A DNA stretch of 64,000 nt from Rikenella microfusus DSM 15922 (lineage in GTDB: Bacteria; Bacteroidota; Bacteroidia; Bacteroidales; Rikenellaceae). Below, in pieces: positions 44,498-52,386 of the stretch (positions within the stretch are counted from its first letter, which is position 1; the number at the start of each line of letters is the position of its first letter). The stretch lies in NCBI RefSeq assembly GCF_000427365.1, contig NZ_ATXW01000001.1, forward strand, positions 62,001 to 126,000. The letters run 5' to 3'. The notes under the pieces are model-generated. The model had not been told where the DNA came from. It did not search any database and saw only the letters and a list, made by a program, of their open reading frames with translations. The position numbers and the translations under genes are program-made.

Positions 44498-44528
44498 TTG
44501 CCGGAAAGCCCCATATTTCCTATTTTTG
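44498..44528 (+). promoter_or_regulatory. Promoter of the glucosaminidase gene
   Basis: TTG (44498-44500), 20-nt spacer, TATTTTTG (44521-44528): a complete Bacteroidetes-type promoter, 27 nt upstream of the ATG at 44556. Confidence 0.7.
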
Positions 44529-44555
44529 CCGGGTACCCACATTCCGATCCTCTCC

Positions 44556-45473
44556 ATGAACCGAACAGCCCTGTACCTCTTATTCCTGCTATTGCCGACC
44601 GTCGGGCGGGCACAATACAAAATGACCACGCAGGAATACATCGATACTTATAAATACATGGCCATCCGCTCCATGGAAGAATTCGGCATCCCGGCCAGCA
44701 TCACCTTGGCCCAAGGGCTGCTCGAATCGGGCAACGGAGGCAGCCGGCTCGCCGTGGAAGGCAACAACCACTTCGGCATCAAATGCAAAGGTTCGTGGAC
44801 CGGCGCCAAAATCTACCACGACGACGATGCGAAAGGGGAATGCTTCCGCAAATACCGCAACGCCGAGCACTCCTACCGCGACCACTCGAAATTCCTGACC
44901 GAATCGCCCCGATATGCCGACCTGTTCAAACTCGACATCACCGACTACAAAGGGTGGGCATACGGACTGAAAGCGGCCGGATACGCCACCAACCCGAAAT
45001 ATCCTCAACTGCTGATCGACCTGATCGAGAAGAACCGGCTCTACCAACTCGACCGGCCGAACGGTGCAGGCGGGTTGCTCGCCAGACGGAAAGAGCGGAA
45101 AGCCGCCGAAGCGGAACTGAACGAACCGCTGGCTCCCAAACACACCGTCGAGAAAAACAACGGTGTAAAATACATCGTTTCGCAAACGGGCGAGAGCTTC
45201 GCTTCGATCGCGGCGCAATACGGCCTCTCGGTCAAACGGTTGCTCAAAATCAACGACCTGAAAAATTCGTTCCCGCTGCCGGAAGGGACAGCGCTCTATA
45301 TCGAGCCTAAGCGGAACCGGTCGTCGTCGGCCGCAGTCCATACCATCGACAGCGGCGATTCGTATCACTCCGTATCGCAGCAATATGGGATCAAGCTGAA
45401 AAAACTGCAAAAAATGAATCCGGCGACCCGAAAATTCCCGCCCCGCGTCGGACAGCAGTTACGGCTGCGGTAA
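44556..45473 (+). CDS. Exported glucosaminidase with LysM repeats
   Basis: A 305-residue secreted peptidoglycan hydrolase. The signal peptide is residues 1-19 (ends VGRA). A glucosaminidase domain follows ('GIPASITLAQGLLESGNGGS', 'NHFGIKCKGSW', 'FRKYRNAEHSYRDHSKFL', 'GWAYGLKAAGYAT'), with Glu in 'LLESGNG' as the probable acid. Two C-terminal LysM domains bind glycan ('KYIVSQTGESFASIAAQYGL', 'HTIDSGDSYHSVSQQYGI'). The ATG at 44556 is used; one 10 codons upstream would spoil the signal peptide. Likely acts in cell-wall remodelling. Confidence 0.9.
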   Translation: MNRTALYLLFLLLPTVGRAQYKMTTQEYIDTYKYMAIRSMEEFGIPASITLAQGLLESGNGGSRLAVEGNNHFGIKCKGSWTGAKIYHDDDAKGECFRKYRNAEHSYRDHSKFLTESPRYADLFKLDITDYKGWAYGLKAAGYATNPKYPQLLIDLIEKNRLYQLDRPNGAGGLLARRKERKAAEAELNEPLAPKHTVEKNNGVKYIVSQTGESFASIAAQYGLSVKRLLKINDLKNSFPLPEGTALYIEPKRNRSSSAAVHTIDSGDSYHSVSQQYGIKLKKLQKMNPATRKFPPRVGQQLRLR

Positions 45474-45545
45474 CGATACCGTTTGCGTATTTTTACCGAT
45501 CCGTTTTTAAGTATTTAGACTGAACCGGCCGAGCAGGGAGAGGTG

Positions 45546-45553
45546 TACATTTG
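45546..45553 (+). promoter_or_regulatory. -7 box of the cysteine-dioxygenase-like gene
   Basis: TACATTTG matches TAnnTTTG, 21 nt upstream of the ATG at 45575. This supports the ATG over an in-frame TTG at 45551, which lies inside the box. Confidence 0.5.
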
Positions 45554-45574
45554 TACATACAAAAATCACCCGCC

Positions 45575-46135
45575 ATGTCCGCACCCCTTTCCCCGGCTAC
45601 TCTCGCCGGACAATCTTCCCTGGTTTCGACAGCCGCCGACGGTTACGCGCCCTTTTTCGACAACCTGCTGGCCATCGTGCGAGACCGCCCGATCGACCGC
45701 AAACTGGGCCAAGCGATCGAATCCTACGTACTCGAATGGCTGGCCGAACATCCGTTGAACGAATTCACCGACTATTCGGCAGCCTCCTACGTGCGGACTT
45801 ATCTCGGCAGATGTCCCGAAACGCGCTGGGAGGCTATCCTGATGAGCTGGCAGGCGGGCAATACGACCGCCGTCCATGCCCATCCGCAGTTTGCCGGCTA
45901 TCATTTCGCCGACGGCGTCTTCCGGGTGGAGATTTTCGAACCCGATGAAAAAAACGGCATACGTCCGACCGACACGCTGGTCATCGACAAACCCGCCGCT
46001 CTGTTCGCCATAGGACATCCCGGGGCTTTCGACAACCATATACACCGCATCACCTGTCTGAGCGATACCGGACACAGCCTGCACGTCTATTCCGACGACG
46101 CGCTCAAAGGGGCGGTCTATCGTCCCGCGCATTGA
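45575..46135 (+). CDS. Cysteine dioxygenase-like cupin protein
   Basis: A 186-residue protein with the cysteine dioxygenase (type I) pattern. 'MSWQAGNTTAVHAHPQFAGY' gives the HxH iron ligands, 'GVFRVEIFEP' the following strand, and 'HIHRITCLSDTGHSLHVYSD' the third His with the conserved Tyr. CDO enzymes oxidise cysteine thiol to sulfinate using Fe(II) and O2, which is unusual for a presumed strict anaerobe, so the substrate or role may differ. It stands alone; a terminator lies 150 nt downstream. Confidence 0.7.
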   Translation: MSAPLSPATLAGQSSLVSTAADGYAPFFDNLLAIVRDRPIDRKLGQAIESYVLEWLAEHPLNEFTDYSAASYVRTYLGRCPETRWEAILMSWQAGNTTAVHAHPQFAGYHFADGVFRVEIFEPDEKNGIRPTDTLVIDKPAALFAIGHPGAFDNHIHRITCLSDTGHSLHVYSDDALKGAVYRPAH

Positions 46136-46281
46136 ATTGAACGGAATCGACACGCGGTTTACACTGGTTTTCCTGATCGAGTTTTCGGCAATAGTCGAAA
46201 CTTCCGGCGCACCGGTCTGTCCGAACGTTTCGACAAAGCGGCGCCGCAGGATCGTTCAGGCACAAAGAATACCCCGACTAA

Positions 46282-46319
46282 AACGGAAAAGCGCCTGTTT
46301 TGACAGGCGCTTTTCCGTT
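46282..46319. terminator. Bidirectional terminator between convergent genes
   Basis: A 17-bp perfect stem (46282-46298 with 46303-46319) around TTTG, between the plus-strand dioxygenase-like gene and the minus-strand osmC-like gene. The AAAA/TTTT pairs inside the stem give some U-rich tail in each direction. The preceding 46136-46281 shows nothing. Confidence 0.75.
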
Positions 46320-46337
46320 CCCAAAAGACTGCGGTTT

Positions 46338-46748
46338 CTATTTCCCGTAATGGAAGACGAACGTCTGTTTCAGGTCGGGATGCAACGAATTGGCCACCGG
46401 GCACTCATGCGCCGCCAGTTCCAGAATCTTTTTCACTTTCGGCTCGTAATCCGACGGGAACGTCACCTCCACGACCACCTCCACGATCCGGCGGGGAGCC
46501 GTACCCATGATTTTGGAAATATTCACCTCCGTGCCGTCGATATCGAAACCGTGCGTCTGAGCCGCCTTGCCCATGATCGTCAGCATGCAGCTGCCCAAAG
46601 CCGTCGCCAGCAAATCGGTAGGCGAAAAAAACTCCCCTTTGCCGCCGTTGTCCACCGGCGCATCGGTCGTGATTTTAGTTCCGGACTGCAAATGTTCCGC
46701 CTCGGTATGCAAACCGCCCGTGTAACGGGTATGAACCGTAATTGCCAT
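46338..46748 (-). CDS. OsmC/Ohr-family protein
   Basis: A 136-residue OsmC-like protein, a thiol-dependent organic-hydroperoxide reductase family. The catalytic cysteines are in 'LATALGSCMLTIMGKAAQTH' (Cys54) and 'LAAHECPVANSL' (Cys about 117), both present. 'FSPTDLLATAL' is the family lead-in. It is divergent from the MATE gene and carries its own -7 box (46786-46779). Confidence 0.88.
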   Translation of the reverse strand: MAITVHTRYTGGLHTEAEHLQSGTKITTDAPVDNGGKGEFFSPTDLLATALGSCMLTIMGKAAQTHGFDIDGTEVNISKIMGTAPRRIVEVVVEVTFPSDYEPKVKKILELAAHECPVANSLHPDLKQTFVFHYGK

Positions 46749-46778
46749 ATTATAACTCTTTTAGTGATTTGTTCCGAG

Positions 46779-46786
46779 CAAAGATA
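46779..46786 (-). promoter_or_regulatory. -7 box of the osmC-like gene
   Basis: TATCTTTG on the minus strand, 31 nt upstream of the ATG at 46748. It lies back-to-back with the MATE -7 box 14 nt away, so the two transcripts start very close together. Confidence 0.45.
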
Positions 46787-46799
46787 AACGATATTTCAC

Positions 46800-46807
46800 T
46801 ATCTTTG
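46800..46807 (+). promoter_or_regulatory. -7 box of the MATE-engB operon
   Basis: TATCTTTG matches TAnnTTTG, 33 nt upstream of the MATE ATG at 46841. No TTG at the right spacing. Confidence 0.45.
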
Positions 46808-46840
46808 CAATCCTTTTTCCCCTAAAATATTTAAAGTCAT

Positions 46841-48181
46841 ATGGTAAAATATACGTATCGGAATATCTGGCACGTCGCTTTTCCCATCCTGCTCAGCCTG
46901 CTGATGGAGCATATGATCGGGCTGACCGACACCGCTTTCCTGGGTCGTCTCGGCGGACATGCGGGCGAAGTGGCCCTCGGCGCCTCCGCCCTGGGCGGCG
47001 TATATTATATCGCGGTCTTCATGCTCGGGTTCGGATTCAGCGTAGGGGCGCAAATCCTGATGGCACGACGCAACGGAGAAGAACGGTTCCGGGAAATCGG
47101 CCCGATTTTCCAGCAAAGCGCCCTGTTCCTGCTTTTTTTGGCCACCGTCGTATTCGCCTTTTCCAAACTGTTCGCCCCGCAGATCCTGAGCAAACTGATC
47201 TCCTCGGCCGAGATCTACCACGCTACGCTGGAATACCTAAACTGGCGCATATACGGTTTCTTCTTCATTTTCCTGGCCGTGATTTTCAGGGCCTACTACG
47301 TCGCGATCACCCGGACCAAAATCCTGACGATCAATTCGGTCGTTATGGTACTGAGCAACGTCGTGCTGAACTACGGCCTGATTTTCGGCAAATTCGGCCT
47401 GCCCGCGCTGGGTATCGCCGGCGCCGCCATCGCATCGTCCGTGGCCGAACTCGTCTCGCTCGTCTTTTTCGTCGTTTACACCTCCCGGAAAATCGACTGG
47501 CGCAAATACGACCTGTTCCGCCGTACCCGTTTCAGCCTCCGGGAACTGGGCCACGTGCTGAACCTGTCGTCGTGGACGATGGTACAGCAATTCGTCGCCG
47601 TCAGCACCTGGTTCCTGTTTTTCATAGCCGTCGAACACCTCGGCGAACGGCCGCTGGCCGTAACCAACATCGTGCGCAGCGTCTCGTCCCTGCTGTTCAT
47701 CATCGTCAGCTCGTTCGCCACCACCAGCAGCTCGCTGGTCAGCAACATGATGGGAGCGGAGCAGAGCCGCGAGGTGATGCCCACCGTATGGCGGATCCTC
47801 CGGATGTGCTATATGATCGTACTTCCGCTGCTGGCGATCATCATGCTGTGCCCGAGACTGATACTGCGCATCTACACCGACAACCTCCCGCTGATCGACG
47901 CCTCGGTACCGGCTCTGCTGGTCATGGCCTCGGCCTACCTGATCCAGACCTCGGCATTCGTATGGTTCAACACCGTATCGGGTACCGGAAACACCCGCGC
48001 CGCCTTTACGCTCGAAATGGCCGCCATAGCCGCCTACGCCCTCTATGTCTATATTGTCGTCATCCGCCTGCGTGCCGACGTGGCGTGGTGCTGGACGACG
48101 GAACACCTGTACGGCACCGTGATGTTCGCGCTGGCCTACCTTTACATGCGCAAAGCCGACTGGCAGAGCAAAAAAATATGA
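46841..48181 (+). CDS. MATE-family efflux transporter (DinF-like)
   Basis: A 446-residue multi-pass membrane antiporter. 'IWHVAFPILLSLLMEHMIGL' with 'TDTAFLGRLG' is the typical MATE start, and 'FGLPALGIAGAAIASSVAEL' ends the N-lobe. The C-lobe starts near 'LNLSSWTMVQQFVAVSTWFL'. It is only distantly similar to the MATE protein at 12194, so this is a separate subfamily. Its TGA overlaps an in-frame ATG of the engB frame (ATGA, 48178-48181), so engB may be translationally coupled. Confidence 0.85.
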   Translation: MVKYTYRNIWHVAFPILLSLLMEHMIGLTDTAFLGRLGGHAGEVALGASALGGVYYIAVFMLGFGFSVGAQILMARRNGEERFREIGPIFQQSALFLLFLATVVFAFSKLFAPQILSKLISSAEIYHATLEYLNWRIYGFFFIFLAVIFRAYYVAITRTKILTINSVVMVLSNVVLNYGLIFGKFGLPALGIAGAAIASSVAELVSLVFFVVYTSRKIDWRKYDLFRRTRFSLRELGHVLNLSSWTMVQQFVAVSTWFLFFIAVEHLGERPLAVTNIVRSVSSLLFIIVSSFATTSSSLVSNMMGAEQSREVMPTVWRILRMCYMIVLPLLAIIMLCPRLILRIYTDNLPLIDASVPALLVMASAYLIQTSAFVWFNTVSGTGNTRAAFTLEMAAIAAYALYVYIVVIRLRADVAWCWTTEHLYGTVMFALAYLYMRKADWQSKKI

Positions 48182-48213
48182 TTCGGAACCTCCCGGATGC
48201 TTATCTTTGTCCC

Positions 48214-48810
48214 ATGAACATCATCTCCGCCACTTTCCTGTGCAGCAGCCAGAAAGCCTCGCAATGCCCGGCCGGCGACATGCGCGAATTCGCTTTCATC
48301 GGCCGCTCGAACGTAGGTAAATCGTCGCTGATCAACATGCTGACCCAGCGCACGGGACTCGCCAAAGTATCCGGCACTCCCGGCAAAACACGCCTGATCA
48401 ACCACTTCACTATCAACGAACAATGGGCGCTGGTCGATCTGCCCGGCTACGGATACGCCAAAGTTTCACGCAGGGAACGGAGCGGTTTCTCGTCCCTGAT
48501 CACGGACTACGTACTGAACCGGGAGCAACTCTATTACCTCTTCGTCCTGATCGATGCCCGACACGAGCCACTGCGGATCGACCTGGAATTCATCCGCTTC
48601 CTGGGCATCCACGGAGTACCGTTCGGCATCGCTTTCACCAAGGCGGACAAGCTCTCGCAGGCCCAACTGGACCGCAACATCGGCAACTACCGGAAGCAGC
48701 TGTCGGAAGAGTGGGAAGAACTGCCCCGCATGTTCGTCACCTCGTCGGAGAAGGGCAGAGGACGCGACGAAATTCTGGATTTTATAGAAAATTGTTTAGA
48801 ACAGAGTTAA
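48214..48810 (+). CDS. engB: Ribosome biogenesis GTPase YihA/YsxC
   Basis: A 198-residue small GTPase required for large ribosomal subunit assembly. G1 'GRSNVGKSSLINML', G2/switch 'VSGTPGKTRLINHF', G3 'DLPGYGYAKV', G4 'FTKADKL' and G5 'TSSEKGRG' are all present. The ATG at 48214 (MNIISATFLCSS) matches usual family starts; a longer form from 48178 (12 more codons) overlaps the MATE stop. TATCTTTG sits at 48202-48209, too close to 48214 to serve a normal leader. Confidence 0.92.
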   Translation: MNIISATFLCSSQKASQCPAGDMREFAFIGRSNVGKSSLINMLTQRTGLAKVSGTPGKTRLINHFTINEQWALVDLPGYGYAKVSRRERSGFSSLITDYVLNREQLYYLFVLIDARHEPLRIDLEFIRFLGIHGVPFGIAFTKADKLSQAQLDRNIGNYRKQLSEEWEELPRMFVTSSEKGRGRDEILDFIENCLEQS

Positions 48811-48818
48811 AAAAAAGC

Positions 48819-48826
48819 TACCTTTG
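48819..48826 (+). promoter_or_regulatory. -7 box of prs
   Basis: TACCTTTG matches TAnnTTTG, 53 nt upstream of the prs ATG at 48880. A TTG lies 24 nt upstream, slightly beyond the usual 19-21. Confidence 0.45.
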
Positions 48827-48879
48827 CGGCTGTCGAAAACGACATCCGTTTCACAGTAAATAATATCCGAAGCGCAATC

Positions 48880-49824
48880 ATGGGCGAATCCAACAAAATC
48901 AAATTCTTCGCTTGCCGGAACTCGCGTTACCTGGCTGAAAAGATCGCAAAACACTATGGTTCGGAATTGGGCAATTCCGTCGTGCTGGAGTTCAGCGACG
49001 GCGAATTTCAGCCGGCTTACGACGAAAGTATCCGCGGGTGCACGGTGTTCGTAGTCTGCTCGACTTTTCCGCCGGCGGACAACATGATGGAGCTACTGCT
49101 GATGGTGGACGCCGCCAAACGGGCTTCGGCCAAACGGGTGGTCGCCATCATGCCTTACTTCGGATGGGCCCGTCAGGACCGTAAAGACCGGCCGCGCGTG
49201 TCGATCGGCGCCAAACTGGTGGCCAATCTGCTGCATGCGGCGGGCGTGGACCGTATCATGACGATGGACCTGCATGCCGACCAGATACAGGGATTTTTCG
49301 ACGTACCGGTAGACCACCTGTACGCCAGCGGCGTTTTCGTGCCGTATATCAAAAGCCTCTGCATCGACAACCTGACCGTAGCGACCCCGGACATCGGAGG
49401 TTCGAAACGCGCGAACGCCTACGCGCAGTACCTCGGCGCACCGATGGTCATCTGCCACAAACACCGTTCGAAACCGAACGTGGTCAGCGAGATGACCGCT
49501 ATCGGAGAAGTCAAAGGACGGAACGTGATCCTGTTCGACGACATGATCGATACCGCCGGAACCATCACCAAAGCGGCGGACATGATGAAAAACATGGGCG
49601 CCCTCTCGGTTCGGGCGGTCGTAACGCATCCGGTACTTTCCGGCCCCGCCTACGAACGGATCGCGGAAAGCGCCCTGGACGAAATCATCACGACCGATAC
49701 GATCCCGCTGAAAGAAGATAAAGACACCTCGAAATTCAAAGTCCTGACCGTGGCCGACATCTTTGCGGACGTTGTGGAACGGGTTTACAACTACAAGGAA
49801 ATCAGCTCGATGTTTATTTTCTAA
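48880..49824 (+). CDS. prs: Ribose-phosphate pyrophosphokinase
   Basis: A 314-residue PRPP synthetase (ribose 5-phosphate + ATP to PRPP + AMP), feeding nucleotide, NAD, histidine and tryptophan synthesis. 'MPYFGWARQDRKDRPRVSIG' is the ATP-binding segment, 'MDLHADQIQGFFDVPVD' the family signature, and 'VILFDDMIDTAGTITKA' the PRPP-binding loop. Length is standard. A compound terminator follows. Confidence 0.93.
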   Translation: MGESNKIKFFACRNSRYLAEKIAKHYGSELGNSVVLEFSDGEFQPAYDESIRGCTVFVVCSTFPPADNMMELLLMVDAAKRASAKRVVAIMPYFGWARQDRKDRPRVSIGAKLVANLLHAAGVDRIMTMDLHADQIQGFFDVPVDHLYASGVFVPYIKSLCIDNLTVATPDIGGSKRANAYAQYLGAPMVICHKHRSKPNVVSEMTAIGEVKGRNVILFDDMIDTAGTITKAADMMKNMGALSVRAVVTHPVLSGPAYERIAESALDEIITTDTIPLKEDKDTSKFKVLTVADIFADVVERVYNYKEISSMFIF

Positions 49825-49857
49825 ACATCCGTTTTTCGCGGTAGAAATACTGTTTTT

Positions 49858-49917
49858 CCCGTCGGCACTCGCTTCCGGTCCGCCCGCCCCCATTTTGCGA
49901 ACCGGAAGGCCGACGGG
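49858..49917 (+). terminator. Compound terminator after prs
   Basis: Outer arms CCCGTCGGC (49858-49866) and GCCGACGGG (49909-49917) enclose a second stem CTTCCGGT/ACCGGAAG. ATTTTTAT follows on the plus strand. It lies 34 nt past the prs stop. Confidence 0.75.
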
Positions 49918-49936
49918 ATTTTTATATCCGGAATTT

Positions 49937-50650
49937 ATGGTAGAAGTACTTTACGAAGACAACCACGTTATCGTGGTGAACAAACGCCCCGGCGAACTGG
50001 TGCAGCCCGACCCCACGGGCGATCCGGCCCTGGAAGATACCGTAAAAGCTTATATCAAGACAAAATACGGGAAGCCGGGAGCTGTGTTCCTGGGAGTCGT
50101 GCACCGGATCGACAGGCCCGTGGGAGGAGCCGTACTGCTGGCACGGACTTCCAAAGCGCTGGTCAGGCTTAACGAACAACTGAAACAGCGCCGGTTCCGT
50201 AAAATCTACTGGGCCATCGTCGAAAACAGCCCCGACCGGCCGGAAGGAGAGTTGCGGCATTACATCGTCCGGAACGGGAAAACCAACAAATCGACCGCTC
50301 ACGATACGCAGAACGCAGTGCCCCGGAATCTGCAAAGCGAGGCGAAAGAAGCGATTCTTCGCTACAAACTGCTGGCATCGAGCGACCGTTATCACCTGCT
50401 GGAAATCGAACTGCTGACCGGTCGGCACCACCAGATCCGGTGCCAGTTGTCGAAAATCGGATGCCCGATCAAAGGCGATCTGAAATATGGAGCGTCACGC
50501 TCAAACAAAGACGGTGGAATATCCCTGTGGGCCAGACGACTGACCTTCGAACATCCGGTTACCCATAAAATGATCACCGTCGAAGCTCCAACACCCCACG
50601 ATGACAAATTGTGGGCCTATTTCGAAAAAGAAGCTACTCGACGTGATTAA
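49937..50650 (+). CDS. RluA-family pseudouridine synthase
   Basis: A 237-residue RNA pseudouridine synthase. 'LYEDNHVIVVNKRPGELVQP' starts the catalytic fold, catalytic Asp is in 'LGVVHRIDRPVGGAVLLAR', then 'KRFRKIYWAIV'-type 'RRFRKIYWAIVE' and 'LLTGRHHQIRCQLSKIGCPI' toward the end. No S4 domain, so it is a short RluA type; the target uridine cannot be told. The ATG at 49937 is used; the frame opens upstream through the terminator. Its stop overlaps the convergent acetyltransferase stop by 4 nt. Confidence 0.85.
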   Translation: MVEVLYEDNHVIVVNKRPGELVQPDPTGDPALEDTVKAYIKTKYGKPGAVFLGVVHRIDRPVGGAVLLARTSKALVRLNEQLKQRRFRKIYWAIVENSPDRPEGELRHYIVRNGKTNKSTAHDTQNAVPRNLQSEAKEAILRYKLLASSDRYHLLEIELLTGRHHQIRCQLSKIGCPIKGDLKYGASRSNKDGGISLWARRLTFEHPVTHKMITVEAPTPHDDKLWAYFEKEATRRD

Positions 50651-51207
50651 CGCAATCGACGGATGACCCGGGCCGGATTGCCCGCCACGACCGTATCGTC
50701 CGGAACGTCTTTCGTCACGACGGCCCCTGCTCCCACGATACAGCGGGCGCCGACCGTTACCCCCGGACAGATTACCGCACCGCCGCCGATCCAGCAATCG
50801 TCCCCGATGGCCACATCTTCGCCCCACTCTTCGCCCCGACGCCGTTCTTCGGCATCCATCGGATGGGATACGGCATAAATCTGCACATTCGGCCCGATCA
50901 GTACGTTCGATCCGATCCGTACCCGTCCCACGTCCAGAATCGTGCAGTTATAGTTGATAAAAACCCGTTCGCCGCACGTAATGTTGTACCCGTAATCGCA
51001 GTAAAAAGGCGGTCTTACGCGCGTGCCGCGCGGGCAGTTCGGCAGAATTTCCGCCAGCTGGTCCTCGGTATCGCACAACGGCAGGACCGGCCCCTTCGTA
51101 TTGAACCGGTGCAGCCTCGGCTGTAAAAAAGCGCGATCCCGATCCAATTCCGCATCCCACGGCTGGAACGGTTCGCCCGCCAGCATCTTTTCCTTTTCGC
51201 TCTTCAT
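50647..51207 (-). CDS. maa: Maltose/galactoside O-acetyltransferase-like
   Basis: A 186-residue hexapeptide-repeat acetyltransferase transferring acetyl from acetyl-CoA to a sugar hydroxyl. 'EKEKMLAGEPFQPWDAELDR' is the maltose O-acetyltransferase N-terminal domain. Left-handed beta-helix repeats run through 'YCDYGYNITCGERVFINYNC', 'NVLIGPNVQIYAVSHP' with the catalytic His, and 'IGDDCWIGGGAVICPGVTVG'. The natural sugar is uncertain. The dispersed repeat copy D occupies its upstream region. Confidence 0.85.
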   Translation of the reverse strand: MKSEKEKMLAGEPFQPWDAELDRDRAFLQPRLHRFNTKGPVLPLCDTEDQLAEILPNCPRGTRVRPPFYCDYGYNITCGERVFINYNCTILDVGRVRIGSNVLIGPNVQIYAVSHPMDAEERRRGEEWGEDVAIGDDCWIGGGAVICPGVTVGARCIVGAGAVVTKDVPDDTVVAGNPARVIRRLR

Positions 51208-51218
51208 GGCTGTTTATT

Positions 51219-51292
51219 CGGACTATATATACGACTATACGCTGAAAATCAGACACTCATGTAAAAACAGGGTAAAGTCATATATACTTCCC
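51219..51292 (-). repeat. Dispersed MITE-like repeat, copy D (internally deleted)
   Basis: A 74-bp copy. Read on the minus strand, AAGTATATATGACTTTACC and CTGATTTTCAG match the left part of copy B, and TAGTCGTATATATAG the right end, while the GC-rich middle is gone. The two ends are inverted repeats of each other. It occupies almost all of the 86 bp between cdd and the acetyltransferase gene. Confidence 0.6.
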
Positions 51293-51293
51293 T

Positions 51294-51698
51294 TTATTTG
51301 AACCGGAACGCGAACGGCAGCAACTCCGTAGCCATCGTCTCCCGAAAGTTTCCCGTGCGATCCGCCATAATTACGCGTATATCCCGACCGTGTTGCGCCC
51401 GCACCGCCTCCATCAGCACCTCGCGGCAGCCGCCGCATGGGGTTACCGGCGTCTCCGAATCCGGAGAAACGACCGCAATGGCGACGATCGGGACGGTAGG
51501 ATAAGTCGCCCGCGCATAATTCACTGCGACCCGTTCGGCACAACTCCCCAACGGATAAGCCCGGTTCTCCTGATTATTGCCGCATACGACCGTACCGTCT
51601 TCCAACCGTACCGCCGCGCCGACCCGGAATCCGGAGTAGGGCGCCCAGGCCTGCTTCGAGGACTCTAACGCCTTATTTATCAACTCCTTGTTATCCAT
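51294..51698 (-). CDS. cdd: Cytidine deaminase
   Basis: A 134-residue CDA converting cytidine and deoxycytidine to uridine forms. Zinc and catalytic motifs are 'SCAERVAV' (Cys-Ala-Glu) and 'PCGGCREVL'. 'YSGFRVGAAVRLEDG' is the substrate loop. Small tetrameric class. It follows mnmD by 11 nt in a likely rlmD-mnmD-cdd operon. Confidence 0.92.
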   Translation of the reverse strand: MDNKELINKALESSKQAWAPYSGFRVGAAVRLEDGTVVCGNNQENRAYPLGSCAERVAVNYARATYPTVPIVAIAVVSPDSETPVTPCGGCREVLMEAVRAQHGRDIRVIMADRTGNFRETMATELLPFAFRFK

Positions 51699-51709
51699 GA
51701 GATTCTACG

Positions 51710-52366
51710 TTATAAAGATTTTACCGCCCGTAACATATGCCTCTTCCCCAACGCCCCCGGCAGACGAAAAACTTCAAACCCCGCAGTCCGCAAAGCCCGT
51801 TTGACCGTTCCTTTGGCCGAATAGGTCGTCAGCGCACCGCCCGGCCCGAGTATCGCGTACATCCGGCGCATAACCTCTTCCGACCATAGCTCCGGCTGCA
51901 CGTCGGGAGTGAAAGCATCGAAATAAACGACATCGAAACACCCTTTTAAAGATACGAAATCGAACGATAACAGATCCGCTTCGTACTTCGTGAGCGTAAA
52001 ATATTCCGAAACCGTATGCGGCAGGCCGTCCCACGGCAGGTCGTGCAGGGTCGTGAAAACAGGATCGGAAGTGTAATTCAGCTGCCGGACGGTCGCCATC
52101 CCGACCGGATAGAGATCGACGGCCCGGTAATCGATTTTCACCCCTGTCTCCTGCGCCCGCAAACAGGTCAGCCAGCCGTTGAGTCCCGTACCGAAACCCA
52201 CCTCGAACACCGAAACCGCCGTCCGCTCTTTCAACGCCCGGTCCAATCCCGCACGGATGTAGACATGTTCCGCTTCGCCCACGGCGCCCCGGTCGGAGTG
52301 GTACAATTCGCCCAGCACTTCATGCCGCAGGGTCAGCGAGCCGTCAGCCGTTTCGAGTAATTCCAT
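51710..52366 (-). CDS. mnmD: tRNA 5-methylaminomethyl-2-thiouridine methyltransferase MnmD
   Basis: A 218-residue SAM-dependent methyltransferase with the MnmC N-terminal domain only: 'FEVGFGTGLNGWLTCLRAQE' binds SAM, 'YRAVDLYPV' follows, and 'VVYFDAFTPDVQPELWSEEV' with 'GGALTTYSAKGTVKRALRTA' closes the fold. It makes the final methylation of mnm5s2U34; the oxidoreductase half found in E. coli MnmC is absent, as in other MnmD proteins. The ATG at 52366 (MELLETADGS) is used; the frame is open upstream only as a shadow of rlmD. Confidence 0.88.
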   Translation of the reverse strand: MELLETADGSLTLRHEVLGELYHSDRGAVGEAEHVYIRAGLDRALKERTAVSVFEVGFGTGLNGWLTCLRAQETGVKIDYRAVDLYPVGMATVRQLNYTSDPVFTTLHDLPWDGLPHTVSEYFTLTKYEADLLSFDFVSLKGCFDVVYFDAFTPDVQPELWSEEVMRRMYAILGPGGALTTYSAKGTVKRALRTAGFEVFRLPGALGKRHMLRAVKSL

Positions 52367-52386
52367 CACGATCTGTTTGTCAGCGA

